Positions 10,838 to 22,429 of a stretch of 64,000 bases of DNA are shown here, in pieces. Each line of letters opens with the position of its first letter. The stretch's first letter is position 1. The stretch covers positions 248,001 to 312,000 of the forward strand of contig PSQN01000006.1 in the NCBI GenBank assembly GCA_002989075.1, read 5' to 3'. Below the pieces are notes generated by a model. That model made no database searches, was not told the origin of the DNA, and was given only the letters and a program-made list of their open reading frames with translations. The translations under genes and the position numbers were made by a program. The DNA comes from Arthonia radiata (Eukaryota; Ascomycota; Arthoniomycetes; Arthoniales; Arthoniaceae).

Positions 10838-12492
10838 ATGCCACCCCTGGATCAGTCGAACGGCGTACGGAAGATTAACAGTGTCTGCTGCATTGGGGCG
10901 GGCTATGTGGTAGGGTATGCTCTCAGCGTTGTGACGAGCTGCTTTACTGAACGAGCTTACAGGGAGGTCCGACTGGTGCAGTCATAGCCAATCGCATTCC
11001 TGATCTTCAGGTCACCGTAGCCGACATCAATCAGCAGCGCATCGATGCCTGGAACTCCCAGGCGCTGCCAATATTCGAGCCACAGCTCGCTGACATCGTT
11101 GCTCTAGCCCGCGATGGTGTCAGCGGCAAGAGACAGCCCAATTTGCTCTTCACCACCAATGTCGGCAAAGCCATCGAAGAGGCAAACCTCATCTTCATAA
11201 GTGTCAATACGCCAACAAAACGTCACGGCCTTGGAGCTGGCAGCGCATTCGACTTGGGCTCTGTAGAGTCTGCAACACGCATGATCGCCCAGTTCGCGAC
11301 GTCTCACAAGATCGTCGTCGAAAAGAGTACTGTGCCATGCCGGACGGCAGAGAGCATACGCGACGTACTAAGCGCAAACGCGAAGCCTGGAGTCCGGTTC
11401 GATGTGCTTTCAAATCCTGAGTTTCTCGCTGAAGGCACAGCGATCTCAGATTTAGTCGAGCCTGACCGTATTCTCATCGGCTCGCTGTCAGACGATGACG
11501 GTCTTCAAGCTGCGCAGTGCTTGGTCGACCTGTACGCGCAATGGGTGCCTCGAAACCGTATAATCACGATCAATCTCTGGTCGTCAGAGCTTGCGAAGAT
11601 CGCAGCCAACGCCATGCTGGCCCAGCGGATCAGCAGCATCAACTCGTTGAGCGCCATCTGCGAAGCGACTGGCGCTGATATTGACGAGGTGTCGTATGCA
11701 GTAGGTCGAGATCAACGCATCGGACCGAAGATGCTCAAGTCCTCAGTCGGCTTTGGCGGATCGTGCTTCAAGAAGGACACCCTCAGTCTGGTGTACCTAG
11801 CAGAGTCACTGAGATTACCAGAGGTGGCTGAATACTGGCGATCTGTCGTTGCAATCAACGAATGGCAGAAAGACCGCTTCACGAAGCGCATCATCTTCTG
11901 TCTCTACAACACTCTGGTAAACAAGAAAGTGGCTGTGTTTGGTTTTGCCTACAAAAAGAACACCGATGACATAAGAGGCAGCGCTGCAATCGAGATCGTA
12001 AACACACTTGTTGCCGAAAAAGCTAGCGTCGCTGTATACGATCCTCAAGTCAAAGAAGAGCAGATCTGGCAAGCTCTCAGCGTAGATGCGGATAGCAATG
12101 ACAATACCGAGAAATACGTCAGTGTCTGCAAAGACCCGTATGAAGCATGCGCTGGAGCTCATGCGGTTGTCATTGTCACCGAGTGGGATCAATTCAAAGT
12201 TGGCGATCCCACTGATTTGAACATGATGAACGGCGACGGTCGTGACAGGGCGTCCAATGGTGTAGCAAAGGAGCGAGAGCCTCTCGAAGATGATGGACAG
12301 GCTCCTGAAAGCATACCCACCGGTGCTCGGAACTCTCTTGGCGGGCAGGTCGACTGGACACGCATCGCACAGGCTATGAGCAAGCCAATGTTCGTTTTTG
12401 ACGGCCGCAACATCATTAATGCCTTCAGACTTGAGGCCTTGGGCTTCCGCGTCGAATGCATCGGCAATGCTCGGACTAGCGCCAGAAGTTGA
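10838..12492 (+). CDS. UDP-glucose/GDP-mannose dehydrogenase family protein
   Basis: NAD-dependent four-electron oxidation of UDP-glucose to UDP-glucuronate is the expected reaction. Exons 10838-10909 and 10963-12492 give ~533 aa; the first intron splits the Rossmann motif, restoring GAGYVGGPTGAVIA at residue ~20. Next come VNTPTKRHG, VEKSTVPCRTAESI, the substrate-binding SNPEFLAEGTAI and a central dimer helix (ELAKIAANAMLAQRISSINS). GFGGSCFKKD holds the catalytic Cys, and FGFAYKKNTDDIRGSAAIE opens the UDP-binding C-terminal domain. The C-terminal ~80 residues (acidic insert, then PMFVFDGRNI) match fungal members. All catalytic residues are present. Upstream is a 1.75-kb spacer; downstream lies an unrelated transporter on the same strand. 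Confidence 0.93.
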
Positions 12493-13063
12493 GCTTCATC
12501 CTTACCCGTTCCAAAATGGAAGTCTATGGCATTCGATCGCGTCTCTACTCGAGCATGCGTCGTGCGCTTCAGACTTCCCTCTATCAAGCCCACGCTATCA
12601 ACCTCAATGACAGCTTAAGCACCTGCCTATTATGGATGCGGAGTGGTTTCAACTCCACGCCTGGGGCTGGAATCTCGGCAAGTACGGCTTCCTTGAAGTT
12701 CACGCAACAAAATGCTCGAATCAGTCTGCAATAATGTCCTCGAAATCGCGCCGTAATCCGCGAAGAAATGGTTCAACGGGAATCGTCGTATCTGCCGAGC
12801 TGGTGGACCCTGCAAGGATCTACGTCCGCGGCCAATGAGGGCGCTGCATCCCGCTAACCATGCTATCTAGATACAGCCATATCATGCATATCTTTGGATC
12901 TGACGTATTGGACGTGGCGCGTCTCGGGGGAACACTGGAAGGTGCGTGGGTTGCTGCCATCAAGCTTGGCTGTTCGACAGCTTTAACGCTTGAGCGGCCT
13001 CCACCTTAAGCCCATGTTCAGCAGCAGCAGATTGTACAAGCAGTTCTTCAGTATTGACACAAC
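12493..13063. other. Intergenic spacer before the MFS gene
   Basis: 570 bp between two same-strand genes. No supported gene. Confidence 0.4.
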
Positions 13064-14720
13064 ATGAATGAGAAGCTACCAATCGATGTCAGCAAAGCAG
13101 ACCCATTCGCAGCTCTCGACTCGCGCAAGCTCTCCGTCAACGAACATGCAGTCGAGTTTGTACCGCTCCTGGAAGATGCGGACGAGGCTCTATCCTTCTT
13201 GGAGAACCACCCCAACAAGCGAGAGATTGCTGAAGAGGGCGCGGCTATCCTCGAAGACCCAGTACGACGGAAGAAGCTCGTCCGAAAGATCGACATGACG
13301 ATCGCGCCGTTACTTGCCGCGGTTTACTTCATGCAGTTCCTTGACAAGACGACACTCAACTACACGTCTGTGATGGGCATCCGCAAGGACGCGCATCTTG
13401 TTGGTCAGGAATACTCTGATCTCGGGATGTTGTTCTACATGTAAGCACTCTGCGAGCTGTGACTTCGACGCGTTACTGATGACTATCTCCAGCGGCTTTC
13501 TGGCTGCAGAGTTCCCAACTCAGTACCTTGGCCAACGTATCTCCAAGCTTGCAATGTACCTTGGCACCAACGTGTGCATCTGGGGCGTGATCCTGGCGCT
13601 CCACGCAGCATGTGGCAGCTACGCCAGCTTGTCGGTTGTCCGGGTACTCCTCGGTGTCTTCGAAAGCTGCGTCGCGCCCATCCTTGTCCTCATCATCGCG
13701 ATGTGGTACCGCAAAGAAGAGCAAGGCCGGCGCGTGTCTTGGTTCTACGTCTGCAACGGCATCACCCAGGTTTTCGGCGGGCTCGTAGCGTACGGAGTCA
13801 GCTTTGTCCACAACTCTCACTTGCAGACCTGGAAGATTTTCTACATAGCCATCGGCGCCCTGACGGTAATCGTTGGCTTACTGGTCATTGTCTTCCTGCC
13901 CGACTCGCCAGTCAAAGCCCGCCGCTTCACCGACGCCGAAAAGGTCGCGGTGCTCCTCCGCGTCAAAGACAACCAAAGCGGCACGCAGAACGCGCACCTC
14001 AAGAAGTCGCAAGTCCTCGAAGCCTTCAAAGACGTCCGTACCTGGCTCGTCAGCTTGACCGTCCTCCTGACATCGATCCCTAACGGCGGCATCTCGAACT
14101 TCTCCAACATTCTCCTCACGACCTTCGGCTACACCTCCCAAGAAGCGCTCGCGCTGAACACACCAGGTGGCGCTGTCGCCGCCGGCACGGTCCTGCTCGT
14201 CGGCTGGTTGAGTGACAAATGGCGAGACCGCAGCAGCGTCATGCTCATCGCGATCTTACCTACCATCCTCGGCGCAGCGCTCATGATTGGTCTAGACCCC
14301 GGCGGGATCCCGAAGAACAAGCCCGGCCTCCTCGCTGCGTCGTATCTCTCCCAAGCGTTCGGCGCGGCTTTCATGCTGCTCCTGGCGTGGAACGCGTCGA
14401 ACATCGCGGGTCACTCGAAGAAGGTCACTTGCAATGCTCTCACAATGGTGAGCTTCTGCGTGGGCAACATCATCGGCGCACAGACGTTCAGAGATGAGCA
14501 AGCACCGGGGTACATCGGAGGCAAGGCGAGCATCATTGCGACGCTGGTGGCTTGCATCCTCTCGGTGCTAGCGCTGCGCTGGTGGAATGATCAGCTGAAC
14601 AGGAAGAATAGAAAGAAATTGGAAGGAATGAGCGAAGAGGCGAAAGACGAGCTGAGGGAGAAGAGCGCGTTCAGTGACATGACGGATCGGAAGAATGTGT
14701 TCTTCATGTACACGCACTGA
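13064..14720 (+). CDS. MFS transporter, Dal5/allantoate-permease (anion:cation symporter) family
   Basis: Plasma-membrane symporter for an organic anion (allantoate, nicotinate, pantothenate or similar in characterised relatives). Exons 13064-13440 and 13493-14720 give 534 aa; the intron lies between FY and IGFLAAEFPTQYL in phase 2. Residues 1-~80 are a hydrophilic tail; TM1 begins at about DMTIAPLLAAVYFMQFLDKT. Twelve hydrophobic segments follow. Family marks are EFPTQYLGQRIS after TM2, SVVRVLLGVFESCVAP in TM4, MWYRKEEQGRR before TM5, a central basic loop, and GWLSDKWRDRSSVM between TM8 and TM9. The C-terminus ends in a charged tail (MSEEAKDELREKSAFSD). Substrate not assignable. Confidence 0.9.
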
Positions 14721-15176
14721 GCCTGCATTCGGAACCGCTCGTCCACGGCGAGCAATACATTCGCATTCGACTAGAGACTGGTGCAATACGCAAGCAAGCG
14801 CCGAGCCTTCTGCTGCCTCGCGCGTCCACGTGCCGTGTGCTCGCTTCCTCGTCTTAACGTCCATCCGACGGACTTCTGATTGTGCCCACACGCTTTTCAT
14901 CTAATCCATCTCCTAAGCTGCTCCCATTGTTCTCCTTCAACCAATGCACATGCAGCCTCTTTATCACACCAGCGCCATCCTTTCGAGGTACCCAATTCCA
15001 CCTCCTCACTCCTGCTCCCTAACTCTCACCCCAGCGCCCTCCTCCTCGTCCCACCGAGACGTTCCCCGACCACATCACCGCTCCATGTCTGCGCTCTCCG
15101 CAAAGCCTAGATTAGTACAGATGCCAATCCAAACACTCAACCCCACAACTCCTCGCCGTAAAAGTCGCAAGCCATC

Positions 15177-15560
15177 TTTGAGCACGGGCCCTCCCACGGG
15201 AGCTAGTTTAAAGTTCTTGGCAACTCTCGCATCCAGGAATCTGCTACAACTTTTCTTACAGCAACGCTATTAAAGTATCGACTTCGGATTCGAGCTTTTC
15301 AGCAAAATCTGGGTGGGAGCGGGTGCCAGGGAGGTAAGCACATATTGTTGCGACTCTTCGCTGCTGAAAGCGCATTGTCGGCTTTGAGCACGAGCCTTTA
15401 CGCGGGAGCTAGAGAGAAGCGCCTTGGCAAACTCGAAGTTCAAGAAACTCGATGTAGATTTAAATGCAGCAGCGCTATTAGAATTCTGATCACAGATTCG
15501 AGACTTTTGGCGAAATATGGGTCGGTGCGCAGGCCAATGCTATATGCATATATTATTACG
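15177..15560. repeat. Diverged tandem duplication, ~205-bp unit
   Basis: Two adjacent units start near 15,177 and 15,382. Shared landmarks in order are TTTGAGCACG, CGGGAGCTAG, TTGGCAA, CAGCA(A/G)CGCTATTA, GATTCGAG(A/C), AAATNTGGGT and a G-rich end. Intervals between landmarks are close to constant, so this is a local duplication that has since diverged. No coding potential seen. Confidence 0.6.
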
Positions 15561-15879
15561 GGCTGCGGTCGACGATATGTCATTTAGGTGAATGATGGAG
15601 AAGCACGCTAGTGTGGCTAGCGTGAGTAGATGGAATGGCAGGGTCTTTGTGAAGCATGCTTGAGGAAGAGAATTGCTGTCTCATGCGAAGACAGTCTTGC
15701 CATTGTATGGAATATCTAAGTGCATTTAGCACGTCACGCTCTCGGGCCACACGCCAATGTGTCATTCCACCTGAATAAGCCCCCCTATCAACGGACTTTG
15801 GGTCATTTCTTCAAGTGTCGAAACTCTTGATGGTGTAGTCTGTCATGTTGATAACGTGTTTGTGCGTCACCTCGGCGAT

Positions 15880-16450
15880 GGCGGCGGTGTGATCAACGTC
15901 CAATCCGGCCGCATTCTCGCGCCATGGATGCCTGCGACCGCGAAAGCGCGATAGAAGAGAGCAAATTCGCCTCTGTTTAAAAGGTGTGGTCGCCACATTC
16001 GTCCGCCCTGACTTCGCCGACAGACAGGATCTATGGAGGTCAGTGCATGATCAGTGTCAGAACAGCTGAGCATGGCGTACCGTTGCCAATGTAAACCAGA
16101 CATCTTTCTCCGGTGCTCGGGTTGCGATATTCCCGGAAAATCTTCGTTTGGGCGCTCAGTAAGCCCAACGCGTCGCTTCAACTCCAAGTATCGATGCGTA
16201 CCACATTGAACCTGCATAAGTTTCTCTGTGTAAGGGTTGGCCAGTTCAAAAATACTCTCATCAGATGGACGGCATATCTCTGCGGTACCATTGTCGTAAT
16301 GCTGGGTCTTGGTAGTGTCGGTTGTGTAGACATGCTGACGATTTGCTGCGTGTGCTTGCTAGTGGATAGTTTCGGTAATGGATGATTGTGGAATAAGAAG
16401 AGTTGTACCGAAAGAAGAAGACAGCAGAAGAGATCAAGAGCAGGCAGAAC
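15880..16450 (-). other. Possible small spliced gene, unresolved
   Basis: A CT-rich leader on the minus strand runs into an ATG at about 16,329. Protein-like fragments in different frames (such as FREYRNPSTGERCLVYIGN) are separated by plausible GT-AG pairs, and one ends ILSVGEVRADECGDHTF before a stop. I could not choose a single consistent exon set and recognise no family. Confidence 0.2.
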
Positions 16451-18735
16451 AAAATTGAGCACTGGAGTCACCAGGTTTGGCAGTCGCGACCACCGCATCT
16501 GTTCCTTCTCGTAGTGGACCAGTCTCTAACTCAGCACCACGTGCTGGCTGGCTGATGGTTCGCTCCATCAGCCCAAGCGCTATGTCCTTTTCTTGTACGC
16601 TTTCGAGGTTCCGTCAGTGAGCTACGGCGCTTTGCGGACACCTCACTGCATAAGTGTTGTTTGTGGACCCCAAGCACGTGATTGTTGATACTCGCTCAAT
16701 TATCTATCTCTAGCGCTCAGCAGTTGCCCTCGAGGATGCTATGACTGGCGCACTCGTCCAGTCCCTCAGCAGGCGCGTAAGCGGAAAGCAAAGGCTTGCT
16801 ACTACCGAGATTGTAAAGAACGGCAAGAGCGTGCTACCGGAATGCCATGCTGTTCTCCTACGCTTTCGTGGTCCTGATCACAATGTTGGACTTAACGGCG
16901 GCAGCAGTGGCAGACATCATGAGCAAGACGAACTCGTATCTGCTGGTTTCAGGGAAAAAGGTGTGGCCTTCTTGGCCTGCATTGCCTCGTTCTTGATCGC
17001 TTTACGTTGAGCCTCAGATTGGCCTTCACTCACGGATATGTTGTCGCCGATGCTTCTCAGCGGCAATGCTTGCGACCCGTTACAGCATCGGTGAAGATGG
17101 AATAGCTTTGATCGGATAGAAACCGACGAGAGACCAGTGCGGCGGATTCGGGCTCGGAAAGTGCGTGCATTCGACTCACCATCCTCTACGTAAGATTACA
17201 TCCATCATGTTGGGAGGTCGACGCATCAAACGAGGAGAAAGCTTCGACAGCTTTCAGCATATTCGTTGGGGTCGGCGTTTGATGACAGCCATTCCGGTCC
17301 GTCGCAGGTTCTGCGACGTATGTCAGAGCTAAAAGCCCCACGCTTGCGGAAATGCGGCCAAGCGGATACATGAAGATACTCCAGTCATCGTCCGGCGTCA
17401 TTACACACTTTCCAGACCGGTGATGAAGCTGTTTGCACTCCTGACAACCAGAGATGGCGACGAATCCCCTCGATGAGTTTGTGACGAGTCACTGAGAATG
17501 GTCCCATGCAGGGAGGAAACATGTACTCGGTACGGAGTAGGCAGCGGGAAGTCCAGGGGCAGATGAACGTCTGGGGATCCCAGCAATGATAGCCGCACAG
17601 CCGAGCCTGCCGTGCCACACTGTGCCAGTGCCAAGATATATGGCATTCTCTACACCTTTAACGGTATTGTGACTGATGCAACGTTGGGGTGATAGTTTGA
17701 CCAGGCGAGGAAATGGCATGTGAAGTGCGCATAAGCTTTCGATACGCTGCATGTCTGTCTGATAAATGGTTTCAACGACTGATACACATTCGTAGGTGCT
17801 TCTTCTGTTTGGAGCAAGCTTATTGACAAAGTCACCAAATATCGCGGAGGCACGGAGGATAATGCTGCAAAGGACAATTGCTGACGATGTTGCCAAGGAC
17901 GTATTAAGCCCGTGCACGCTATCAGCCCGGAAGTGCAAACGTTCCCCGAACTTCAATCATCCTCGGCAGCTTCCCCACTCCCTATTTCCCACTTCCTAGC
18001 TCTCTGTCCTGAAATCCATTCCCATCACCCTACAGCAGGTCAAGTGTAGCGAACAACATTCACCGTTTGTGGTGGCTAAAAGCCATGTCCATGGGTGTTC
18101 GCATCGAGTTGCGAACTGTCAGCGGCACGATGTCTCATCTCATCTCTTGTCTCTTGCCCGATCTGGCCACCCCGACCATCCGCGCAGCTGGTCTATGGAG
18201 CGCCATGCGTGTGCCCATCCCTATCACAGTAAGCTCCCCTGACGATTGCACCAGCGTGCAGGGGCCCTATGGCTCAATGCCTGCGCAACGATCTCGTCCC
18301 TAGCGCACCAATGGCGTGTACCTGCGCTAGATCGATACATCGCACTGCATTTGACTCAAGCCCGCGTGTGCCATTGGCGGCTACATCTGATAATTAATCG
18401 TCAAACTTTATGGACGCTGTTTGTTTCGGGTCTCTGCTCGCTTGCCCACGCGAGCCATGGATCTCAGCTCCAACACTAGTACCCAACCTCCGGTACTGGC
18501 TTTCAACCACATCTCGTTTGTAGTAAAGTTTGACGTTGCTCATGCGGCGTGAATCAAGATGGAGCAAACAACGATCCCCGGTCGAAGGGTGGAGATGGGC
18601 CATGCACGGTCGTCCCTCCGCAACTGGTGTAGTTCCTGAACGACCAGACTTTGACTGGTAATAATAAGACCGCCTCCCCACTCTTTCGTTGCCTCTCCAT
18701 GGCCAGTCGCCCCAGTGCGTTCAAGACATTCCACT

Positions 18736-19928
18736 ATGGCTGGCGAACCTCCTTCAAAGGGCAGCACCGTGATCGGGGTCAACATTGCCTTTGCGGTGGC
18801 AGCGTTTCTCTTCACCGTGGCTCGGTTCCTCACTCGCATCCTTATTGTTCGAGACTTTGGTCCTGAGGATTGGACGATTGGCATTGCGACAGTGAGACTG
18901 TTTGACGACCTCGTTTAAGTACAACGCTGACAAACGTTGCAAAGTTGTTCACGATCGCGATGACCACATGCATGGGAGAGCGTAAGTTTGCCATTACCTT
19001 TGAGCAATGAGAAGACCGCCTACTCACAACAGTACAGAGGTTCACTATGGGCTTGGCCGACACTTCGACACACTCACCCCGGACGAGGTTCAGAACATGC
19101 TCAAACCTTTCTGGGCTAGCATTTGGCTGTACTACATGACCTTGACGTTCACCAAGATCTCGATCTTGTTTCAATACTACCGAATCTTCATCTATGAGCG
19201 GACACGACTGGCGATCTGGGTCATGATGGGCGTCGTCATAGCTTACGGGATAGCAACGTTCTTCGATTCCGTGTTTCTTTGCACACCCGTCAGCGCTTTT
19301 TGGAACCCGAGCGAACGACGAGCGGAGCATGCTTGCATCGATGAGAATACTGTCTGGTACTCGAACGCCGTTGTCAACATTATATTAGACGTCGCTGTCG
19401 TGGTCCTGCCAATGCCTGCGGTGCGGGGCCTCAACATCTCGTTTGCTCGGAAGGTGGCCGTCATGGCTCTGTTTGCCTTGGGAGGCTTGTAAGTCATTAC
19501 TTGAGCCCACTATCTTTCTCTGAACCGACTTGCTAACGATCCACTACAGCGTTACCATCACCTCCGTCATCCGCCTCTACTCTCTGCATCAAGTCGCCGG
19601 CTCAACGGACGTCACATGGGACAACGTCGGCGCCGCCGTCTGGTCATGCATTGAAGCCAACACAGGCATCATGTGTGCCTGCCTGCCAGCCACACGGCCG
19701 TTGATCTCCTTCCTCAGAGGCCGTCGCTCCCCCTTGTCATCGTCCCATTACATGATTCCGGAAGATGCTCACGAGATGCCACTGAGCCCAAGCAACATCT
19801 ACACACCTCGATCACGCCACAGCGCCCGAGATAGCGCCCTCCCTCACAGATTCAACGAAACTCCGCAACTCAGCCCCTGCGATGGAAAATCCACGTTCCT
19901 TGTGAGCGCATCGCGGAGTAATCCATGA
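18736..19928 (+). CDS. Seven-TM rhodopsin-like SAT4-family integral membrane protein
   Basis: Four exons, 18736-18891, 18945-18981, 19038-19488 and 19550-19928, joined in phase, give about 340 aa. The first helix is TVIGVNIAFAVAAFLFTVAR, followed by the family's DDWTI-like segment (EDWTIGIAT). After intron 2 comes HYGLGRHFDTLT, matching the G-x-G-x-H motif after TM2. Then WLYYMTLTFTKISILFQYYR gives TM4, a FLCTPVSAFWNP loop contains the conserved Cys, and the last helices are AVVVLPMPAVRGL and FVTITSVIRLYSL. The C-terminal tail is Ser/Pro-rich and cytosolic. The family includes Pth11-like receptors and SAT4-type proteins; role is not known here. A different frame at 19,936-20,238 keeps the same Pro/Ser-rich flavour, so the annotated tail might be shortened by a frame change. 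Confidence 0.85.
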
Positions 19929-20407
19929 TTCAGGGGTGGCCAACGATGCGCTCCCTCCATTTCGTGCGCCTCACACTCCATCACATTACGCCTCACCACT
20001 ACAAACCCCTTCACGATTTACGACTCCCCTTCTCTACGACGTGCATGTGCGAGGCCGGTCGGTTTCTGGGCTATGCTGTGTTCGGGCTCCGGCGTTTGGC
20101 TTGAGCATGCGTGCACGTACCCGAGGCACCTCACCATTTCCGGGAACAGTGCGCAGGGATGCCATACCCTGCAATGATATACCCGACCTGCGCCTTCATT
20201 ATCGTGAGCGTTTGAGCTGTCACCTTCGGACTGGATAAAAGCGGAAAAAGCACGGAGGTATTTGTATCCTTATTGTACACGACTTATGTTTGGGAGGCTG
20301 TTTGATCACATTCGGATTTACTGTTGCCTGCGCATATGCTGCTGTCCTTGTGGTAAAGCGTGCTGAATGAGTGATAATACATCTTTTGACACACTGTTTG
20401 TTTCACG

Positions 20408-20478
20408 AGCGCTTTCACAGGTAAATGCAGTTACAGTCCGCCGCTTTCACAATACAACGCTTTCAGAGTGAAAGTTAC
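20408..20478. repeat. Clustered CGCTTTCA repeats with a palindrome
   Basis: CGCTTTCAC occurs at about 20,410, CGCTTTCAC again at about 20,442, and CGCTTTCAGAGTGAAAG at about 20,459. The last is a perfect 6-7-bp inverted repeat with a GAG loop. Function unknown. Confidence 0.45.
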
Positions 20479-21219
20479 GGCACGTGCTCACCCACGCGAA
20501 ACGGCCACGGTGAGTCTCGACACCATCAGCCACACGCCTATCTCGCCGGCCATCTAGGTCCGCGGATCACGTACCCCCCTCGCCGCGGCAAACCCAGATT
20601 CCGAGAACGCGCCTCACGCTACACTCCATATCCAGCGCGTATCATCTAGCCCCGGCCATCCGTCCCAAACCCCAGGTACGCCCAATCCACTTGGCAGATC
20701 ATATCAGATCATATCAAACCCGCATAATCCGTATCAGAGTTTCACCGCGCCTGCACTTGGCGCGAACTCTCCCGAAGCTTTCGTTCTCGCATTGCAGTGC
20801 GCATTTGACTTCAGCTAGGATCGGCAGGTTTCAGATGCTGCGTTACCGGGGTCTGGGATACTGGGAAACTTTTCAAGTGTACCGGGTGCGAGGACATGCG
20901 TGACCGGGTGCGCGGAAGATCTGGACAGACCAACTTCCGCGATGGGTACATAGCTGGATAAGGGCGCGGACGAGGAAGATGCTTCGTTGTGCTTGTGGGT
21001 CTGGACGCCGTTATCTCCAGAAGAGATGGTTGACAGCTGTGATACTATCTGGTGGACTGCTGCCCAGCTAAGTCTAATTTAAGCATATCTGAGACTCCAT
21101 ATCGGCACTTGGCACGCCAACACAGCCGAACACGATATTGATGCAATGCATGCGTGGCCACGCGCTTCTTCCTCCATGCCATGCATGCAGTAACGTTTGC
21201 ATTTTTAATCGCTAAGGCG

Positions 21220-21840
21220 CTTCCTGGGATGTGGTACTCCCGCTCGATCATAGTGATGCGCCTCCTGCATGCAGTACGATGTACGAAACGAGAACTTTCC
21301 CCACGAAGATGGACCAGTCGGCGCGGTGCGTTGATAGCACTGCCGGGACCCCTCTTGTGATTGCTATGAGTGCGAAACACATCGTTTGCGTCTCTCGCAG
21401 TCTGCTTATCGTGCCTTCCAGCCACCTTTGACCGTTCCAGCTACCCCTTCCCTGGCTTTTGGTACTCCCGCGCGATCACGTACGACATCTCCCTGCGCAC
21501 GATAAGCGAAACGAGATCATCTCTTGGGTCCTGGTCGAGACTGCTGGCTGGTCCGTTACAGCTGTTAATGGTGCCTAAGCTTATGGTTTGATAGTATCTG
21601 GCTAGTAGAGCCTGGACATGTCGGTAGCTAGTTGCTGCCCATGAGCCACTTCAGGATATGCGTTCAACGGTGGTGCTGGTCTATCGCAGACCTTTTGCCC
21701 GGTTTGTGGTACTGCCGCAGCAGTGTGGCCGTTGCTGTTGCTTGATCGTGTGAGATACGCAACGAGATCTTCTTTGTTGAGCGACGAGATCCGGGATGTG
21801 CATGTGGCTCCTTCCCAAACTCTGCTCCCGTACATTTGTG
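21220..21840. repeat. Three diverged copies of a ~240-bp repeat
   Basis: TGGTACTCCCGC, TGGTACTCCCGC and TGGTACTGCCGC occur at about 21,232, 21,461 and 21,709. Each is followed 40-50 bp later by a (A/G)CGAAACGAGA- or ACGCAACGAGATCTT-like block, and is preceded by a G/T-rich CTGGGATG-, CTGGCTTT- or CCGGTTTG-like block. Spacing is 229 and 248 bp. No coding signal. Confidence 0.5.
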
Positions 21841-22429
21841 GGATTCCTGTGCGTCTCCTTTCATCTGACAGCCTCAACGATTTTCTGCCTAACGCTTGAC
21901 AGTATCTCATGTCCTCATCAAGCTTCACAGCCCCTGATGTGCCTTGCGGTACGGAGTACAGAGTCTTAGACGCATGATGCGATCCCTGAGCCTATGTTCC
22001 ACGGACATTTCGCATTGGCTCTTGCTGCTCATATCTGCATCTTTATCGTCATGCGGCCGTCGTCAGCATTGCTAATGGCAATATAACATTAATGCACCAT
22101 AGATGGGAGTCAGCTCTTGGAGACTGTTCGCAGACTGTCTGTGACGGGCCTAATTGCCCCCCATTATCATGAGCTAAGAGCGGTGGTCTCGCCGCAGCAG
22201 ACTGATGTCGAGGTATAGCATCCCTGACAGACGTAGCTCATGATGGGTTGCTGCTGTTGAAGACTGGCTTGACGTGGATTCGCGCTGTCAGAAAGCCTTT
22301 GATCAAGCTTAGGTTCGAACACAGCTACCGTGCGACGCGCAATGAACACAGACGTGAAACTCCGAAAGGCAATCAAGAGTTGAAAGCAAAACCTTTCTTA
22401 TCATGAGTATTATAAGAAGATGCTAAACA

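Larger units (their letters stand above)
14721..18735. other. 4-kb gene-poor region
   Basis: Many short overlapping frames but no gene I can support. It contains a diverged tandem duplication at 15,177-15,560 (separate entry). A possible spliced leftward gene at about 15,880-16,450 is listed separately at low confidence. The segment 14,930-15,110 is C/T-rich and promoter-like. Confidence 0.4.
19929..22429. other. 2.5-kb gene-poor region
   Basis: No gene supported. It holds a palindrome-rich stretch near 20,410-20,480 and a three-copy diverged repeat at about 21,220-21,840 (separate entries). Confidence 0.4.

Noticed and set aside
16741-17010. 89-codon frame
   Set aside because: No domain, no clear promoter context, and protein-like words appear in more than one frame.
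22300-22340. GGTTCGAAC-like word resembling a tRNA B box
   Set aside because: No cloverleaf could be built around it.
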